Of a stretch of DNA of 9,157 nt, positions 5,986-9,157 are shown piece after piece. The stretch comes from an uncultured Alistipes sp. (lineage in GTDB: Bacteria; Bacteroidota; Bacteroidia; Bacteroidales; Rikenellaceae), in contig URTU01000077.1 in the NCBI GenBank assembly GCA_900550925.1, positions 1 to 9,157 of the forward strand, in the 5' to 3' direction. A program made the translations under genes and the position numbers. How positions within the stretch are numbered: position 1 is the stretch's first letter; each line of letters begins with the position of its first letter. The notes under the pieces are model-generated. The model made no database searches and was not told the DNA's origin. It saw only the letters and a list, made by a program, of their open reading frames with translations.

Positions 5986-6066
5986 TTCCCCCCAATAGAA
6001 ATTTGTTTATCAATCAGGCTTCTGGCATCCAGGCTTTGAGCCAGGGCTCGTCAGCCTGCAAAGGTC
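5986..6066. other. Short gap downstream of the lysis gene
   Basis: Between the end of the RNA candidate and the lysis gene stop there are 81 bases. They include TCCCCC (5987-5992), which can pair with GGGGGA (5973-5978) as an alternative to helix P3, and a minus-strand out-of-frame stretch (6070-6014) that reads LRPLQADEPWLKAWMPEA before a TGA. No independent gene is supported. Confidence 0.4.
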
Positions 6067-6516
6067 TCAGAAAAGATCTTTAACAAACATGCTCCAGCCA
6101 GCCTCAAGATCTCGCATACAAGCAGTAACGCCATTCTCATAAACAGACATGGCTGAAACAACTGGCACCATCACATCCTTATTGGTAGTTGTAATTCGGA
6201 CATCAGGGGCTACAAGCGATCTTTCAGAGACGAATTCGACATACTTGTCTGTATTGTTCTCGGTAGATGGCGCCCAGCGTGATATCAGTTTCCGCAGTGT
6301 GTCCAACCCATATTTGCGCTGGTAGTTGTTGAGCAGTTTGAATGCAGCCCTATACCCATGGGCCATTGACTCAAACTGAGCAAAACGACTGTCGGCAGAC
6401 GGCACGATCTCTCCCTGCCACGGAGTGCCGCTCCGAGTCTTCTCGATATTCAGAGGATTGTTGTTTCGCAATCCTCTCGGCATAGACTTGTTGATTGTCG
6501 TCATAAGCTTATCCAT
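6067..6516 (-). CDS. Phage RGxRNNNP-family protein, putative cell-wall-degrading (lysis) or P5-like structural protein
   Basis: The 149-residue protein carries PRGLRNNNPLNI at residues 13-24, FAQFESMAHGYRA at 45-57 and SRWAPSTENNTDKYV at 79-93. This trio marks a family common in phages and prophages of Bacteroidota and proteobacteria, often annotated as structural protein P5 and thought to have a lysozyme-like fold; the activity is not shown by the sequence alone. There is no signal peptide and no membrane segment. Its place directly behind the large tail protein suits either a lysis enzyme or a tail-associated muralytic part. The start at 6516 overlaps the tail gene by 16 bases. An internal ATG at 6504 (residue 5) makes a classic ATGA overlap with the tail gene stop and may be the real start. 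An open out-of-frame stretch follows the stop (see findings). Confidence 0.78.
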   Translation of the reverse strand: MDKLMTTINKSMPRGLRNNNPLNIEKTRSGTPWQGEIVPSADSRFAQFESMAHGYRAAFKLLNNYQRKYGLDTLRKLISRWAPSTENNTDKYVEFVSERSLVAPDVRITTTNKDVMVPVVSAMSVYENGVTACMRDLEAGWSMFVKDLF

Positions 6517-9157
6517 TTATTTGTTGAAGAATCCCATTTTCTGATGCCGGCTTCCGATACCATGAAACCTACATTTCCGCACCGTATCTGGAATACCGTC
6601 CGAGCCTCGTTATTGAAGAAGCCGATATACTGTGACGGCGATTTGCCGAATATGTAGCCATTGCCGTATATATCAGACCGCACTTCGCCACTCTCGGTTT
6701 CGTAGGTCAGCAGGCCTGTGGCCGAGGAGGTGAGAGAATACTCATAATTGTTACCTGCCATCCCGTTGAAGCAGGATATTGTGGCGGTAAGTACAATATC
6801 GTAATTGCCTGTAACCAGGTTAAAGGTGCCGCCGTCATAAAATACATATACGGGAATACCGCGGCCGGATTGCTGTCCATACACCTGATATATCGGTACG
6901 AGGGTGCCGCTTTGACGATTCTTAAATGCTATCTCGACGTCCAGACTGGCAATATTGTCATTACCGGAAACCTCGGCGACGATCTGTATCGCCGGTACCT
7001 GGACAACGTTTGTAGCAGCCTCGATGCCGTGAATAGGCAGGTTCGTCAACAGATATTCTACAACAGGGTATGATAGCATTTTGACCTGATCGCTGTAGAC
7101 GGAGACATTGGTTAACACCCTTGAGCCTTTCGATCCGGTCACATTAAGCAGAGACTGGAATGGATTGTCTCCGGAAGCCATTTGAAACTGCTGTGGCGTG
7201 ATTCCCATCGAGCGTTTGGCTGTTCCGTTTTGCAGAAGACCGAATTCGAGACCCTCGCCAGGTGCCTGAAGCATGTACTGCATCTGATCTGAAAGACGGA
7301 CAACACCGTTTTTGAACAGCGCATAACCGGCATTCTGAAAGTCCTGGTCGTCCTGCACATCGGCCATGATGAACGGCAGGTTGTCCTGCCCATTGGTTAC
7401 GCCTGCGCGAATTTTGTCACCCTCCCGCGTAACGACCGCTCCGGTAAGTACAACACCATGCGAAATCTCGGTCGCTTGATTCGAGAAGGCGTCTTTCAGA
7501 TATTGAATACTGTCCAGACCTTCTTGTATTAGAGCCTTTTGATCGTTATATGACGGTTGCCACGATAACGCAGGTTTATTGCCGCGTACAAGCATTATTT
7601 TGTTATAGCGTGCTGTATTGCCAGCGCTCCCTCCGCTGGGGCCAGAGTACAGCCATAATGTACCCTGCTCCGCGTTACGGTTAGCGGTGAAAACCCCCGA
7701 CATCACTTCCCCTGGTTTTAGGGTTAGAATATTCGAAGCCACTAATGACTGTTCTCCAGCATATAGAAGGCATATATATTCTGTCGGTGAACCTACAACA
7801 TTCTCAATACTCTCTACCGATATTGCATACTGCTCGCCTTTTTTAAACGGCCCGAAGCTTGTTTTTGAAATACCTACCGCAGTCTTACTTTCTGATCCAT
7901 CCAACAGATTTACCGATGAAAACTCCAAATCATCTACATATTTTTTAGCAGCCTGAGCAATTGCATCAAGGATGGTTTGTCGGGCCGTATAATATGCAGC
8001 TATATTTGCGTAATCTGTCCCTACGGCAATCTCGTTCGGCGAGGACGCGGTGTACTTTGTGAGGGCTGTATTTGCGGCGGTATAAGCTGTCTTATAGGCG
8101 GTCGTTGATACACTATATTGTCCTGCCTGTGCAATAATCTCCGCATATTCAGCCTGTATATCAGCTTGCTGTTGTTTGAGAGCGGTTTTCTCGGTTGGCG
8201 ATATATATGCGTCAGAGGCCCATTTGTCGAGTTGGGACTTATTCTCTACAGCATCGGCTTTAGCTTCGTCAGCGGTCTGTTGTGCAGCATCTGCGGCGGC
8301 TTGGGCAGCATCTATATCTTCTTGGACATCGTATGTCGATTCTACAAACGTATAAGGCGCTTTAACATCTCCCTCGTATAGGCATACCCAATCAACATCG
8401 CAGGGATTGTCAGGAGCTGTATCTGATGGATAATTATATAATCGCAGCACTATGTCGTTGGCGTTTGTGCTGGGGTTGAAGGTGAATGTTAGAGAGTGAT
8501 TTTTCCCTTGTATATGAGTTGCAACTCCTTGTGGCGAGCTGCCCGCGCTATCCCATAGGCCGAAACGCTGGTTGCCGGAAACATCGCCGGAAATCATTAA
8601 GGTGTATTTGTTTCCTGACACTAACGCTTTATTTAGCGAAATCGTCGTTATGAAGAAGGCGGCGACACCCGTTAAACCATAATCGCCGTGTTTAACGATG
8701 TTTACTGTCCCCACTTCGATAGCATCTACCTTCCCTTGTGCAATCGCATCGGCAACCAGATTGGTGAACCGGCTGACTTCTGCGTCGTATGCCGCGAAAT
8801 AAGTATTATACGCTGTCCGCTGAACCTCAGTTAGTGTCGTATCCGTATCGTTGTTTACAGCAACCGTACCCGTGAGGAAAGTAGTGAGGTTAGTATATGC
8901 CGTTTGTAGCGCGGATATTGATACGCCGTATGTCGTAGCATCGGATTGGTATGATGCATACTCCTTCTGCATCTGTGCAAGGCGGTTGCGAAGGGTTGCT
9001 TTTTCCTCCTTACTGATTACGTCATCTGAGGACATCTGACGAAGCCGAAGTTGGGCATCATTCACGAGTTGCCAATCTGCGGCCGTGCCGGTAGTACCTT
9101 CGGCACGGTCAGCATTACTGATGTATATATCCCCGCTGGTTTTAATCCAGAGGTCAT
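6501..9157 (-). CDS. Phage tail / host-recognition protein, 5' end outside the window
   Basis: The frame stays open to the right edge. The first full visible codon is at 9155, giving 884 residues and a TGA stop at 6503-6501. The ATG at 9065 is internal: the 30 residues before it (DLWIKTSGDIYISNADRAEG, then TTGTAADWQLV) are typical of phage tail-tip proteins. Numbering from that Met, residues 8-115 and 280-380 are two copies of an Ala/Tyr-rich helical unit sharing D-x-x-IS-x-x-EK, EY, Y-x-VS and AY. Each is followed by a beta-rich domain (119-245 and 384-505). A short coiled coil (DAAQAAADAAQQTADEAKAD) joins the modules. From about 536 (HGVVLTGAVVTREGDKIRAG) comes a beta-rich C-terminal region, the likely receptor-facing tip. 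No enzymatic motif was seen. It probably recognises host surface sugars or proteins, which is inference. It is coupled to the next gene by an overlapping stop and start. Confidence 0.85.
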   Translation of the reverse strand, partial: DLWIKTSGDIYISNADRAEGTTGTAADWQLVNDAQLRLRQMSSDDVISKEEKATLRNRLAQMQKEYASYQSDATTYGVSISALQTAYTNLTTFLTGTVAVNNDTDTTLTEVQRTAYNTYFAAYDAEVSRFTNLVADAIAQGKVDAIEVGTVNIVKHGDYGLTGVAAFFITTISLNKALVSGNKYTLMISGDVSGNQRFGLWDSAGSSPQGVATHIQGKNHSLTFTFNPSTNANDIVLRLYNYPSDTAPDNPCDVDWVCLYEGDVKAPYTFVESTYDVQEDIDAAQAAADAAQQTADEAKADAVENKSQLDKWASDAYISPTEKTALKQQQADIQAEYAEIIAQAGQYSVSTTAYKTAYTAANTALTKYTASSPNEIAVGTDYANIAAYYTARQTILDAIAQAAKKYVDDLEFSSVNLLDGSESKTAVGISKTSFGPFKKGEQYAISVESIENVVGSPTEYICLLYAGEQSLVASNILTLKPGEVMSGVFTANRNAEQGTLWLYSGPSGGSAGNTARYNKIMLVRGNKPALSWQPSYNDQKALIQEGLDSIQYLKDAFSNQATEISHGVVLTGAVVTREGDKIRAGVTNGQDNLPFIMADVQDDQDFQNAGYALFKNGVVRLSDQMQYMLQAPGEGLEFGLLQNGTAKRSMGITPQQFQMASGDNPFQSLLNVTGSKGSRVLTNVSVYSDQVKMLSYPVVEYLLTNLPIHGIEAATNVVQVPAIQIVAEVSGNDNIASLDVEIAFKNRQSGTLVPIYQVYGQQSGRGIPVYVFYDGGTFNLVTGNYDIVLTATISCFNGMAGNNYEYSLTSSATGLLTYETESGEVRSDIYGNGYIFGKSPSQYIGFFNNEARTVFQIRCGNVGFMVSEAGIRKWDSSTNKWISL

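Noticed and set aside
6501..7700. Diversity-generating retroelement variable region in the tail protein C-terminus
   Set aside because: No template repeat or reverse transcriptase is seen, and the end lacks a C-type lectin pattern with adenine-targeted codons.
9063..9065. ATG at 9065 as the start of the tail protein
   Set aside because: The frame is open to the window edge and the residues before it have typical tail-tip sequence, so the true start lies outside.

Overview
The window looks like chromosomal DNA of a Bacteroidota bacterium, most plausibly a GC-rich Bacteroidales such as Alistipes. The genus is an inference; the phylum is better supported. Three things point to the phylum: promoter boxes of the type TTTG, about 18 nt, then TAnnTTTG; the cluster cinA - L28 - L33 - DUF4295 protein; and a very long DUF2723 membrane protein. 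Positions 1-4692 read as host DNA, with C- and G-ending codons. From about 4860 to the end the DNA is richer in A+T and carries phage-type genes, all on the minus strand, so the right half reads as the edge of a prophage.

Host part. The window opens inside the 3' end of a CinA-family gene (1-228). After a clear promoter (273-302) comes a compact operon of L28, L33 and a 53-residue DUF4295 protein (360-966), closed by a strong bidirectional terminator (1012-1049). A 549-base gap follows with a GC-rich block for which I can support no gene. A 1058-residue DUF2723 multi-spanning membrane protein (1516-4692), probably a GT-C type glycosyltransferase, ends the host part. The 332-base gap after it holds three copies of a 15-base direct repeat and a bidirectional terminator shared with the convergent prophage genes.

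Prophage part, in minus-strand transcription order. A large tail or host-recognition protein enters from beyond the right edge (9155 down to 6501). It contains two copies of a helical-plus-beta module. Its stop overlaps the start of a small RGxRNNNP-type lysis or structural protein (6516-6067). After a gap comes a D12-class adenine-N6 DNA methyltransferase (5828-5025) as the last gene.

The most interesting object lies in the gap between the lysis gene and the methyltransferase gene. On the plus strand, opposite to all the phage genes, a match to the Bacteroidota promoter (5830-5859) is followed at once by about 120 nt that tile into four mutually complementary segment pairs of 13, 11, 9 and 8 bp. 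These are interleaved like pseudoknots or competing folds and end in a T-run. This has the layout of a small structured non-coding RNA with its own promoter and terminator. I do not recognise it as a known family. Read on the minus strand, one of its hairpins doubles as an intrinsic terminator for the phage genes.
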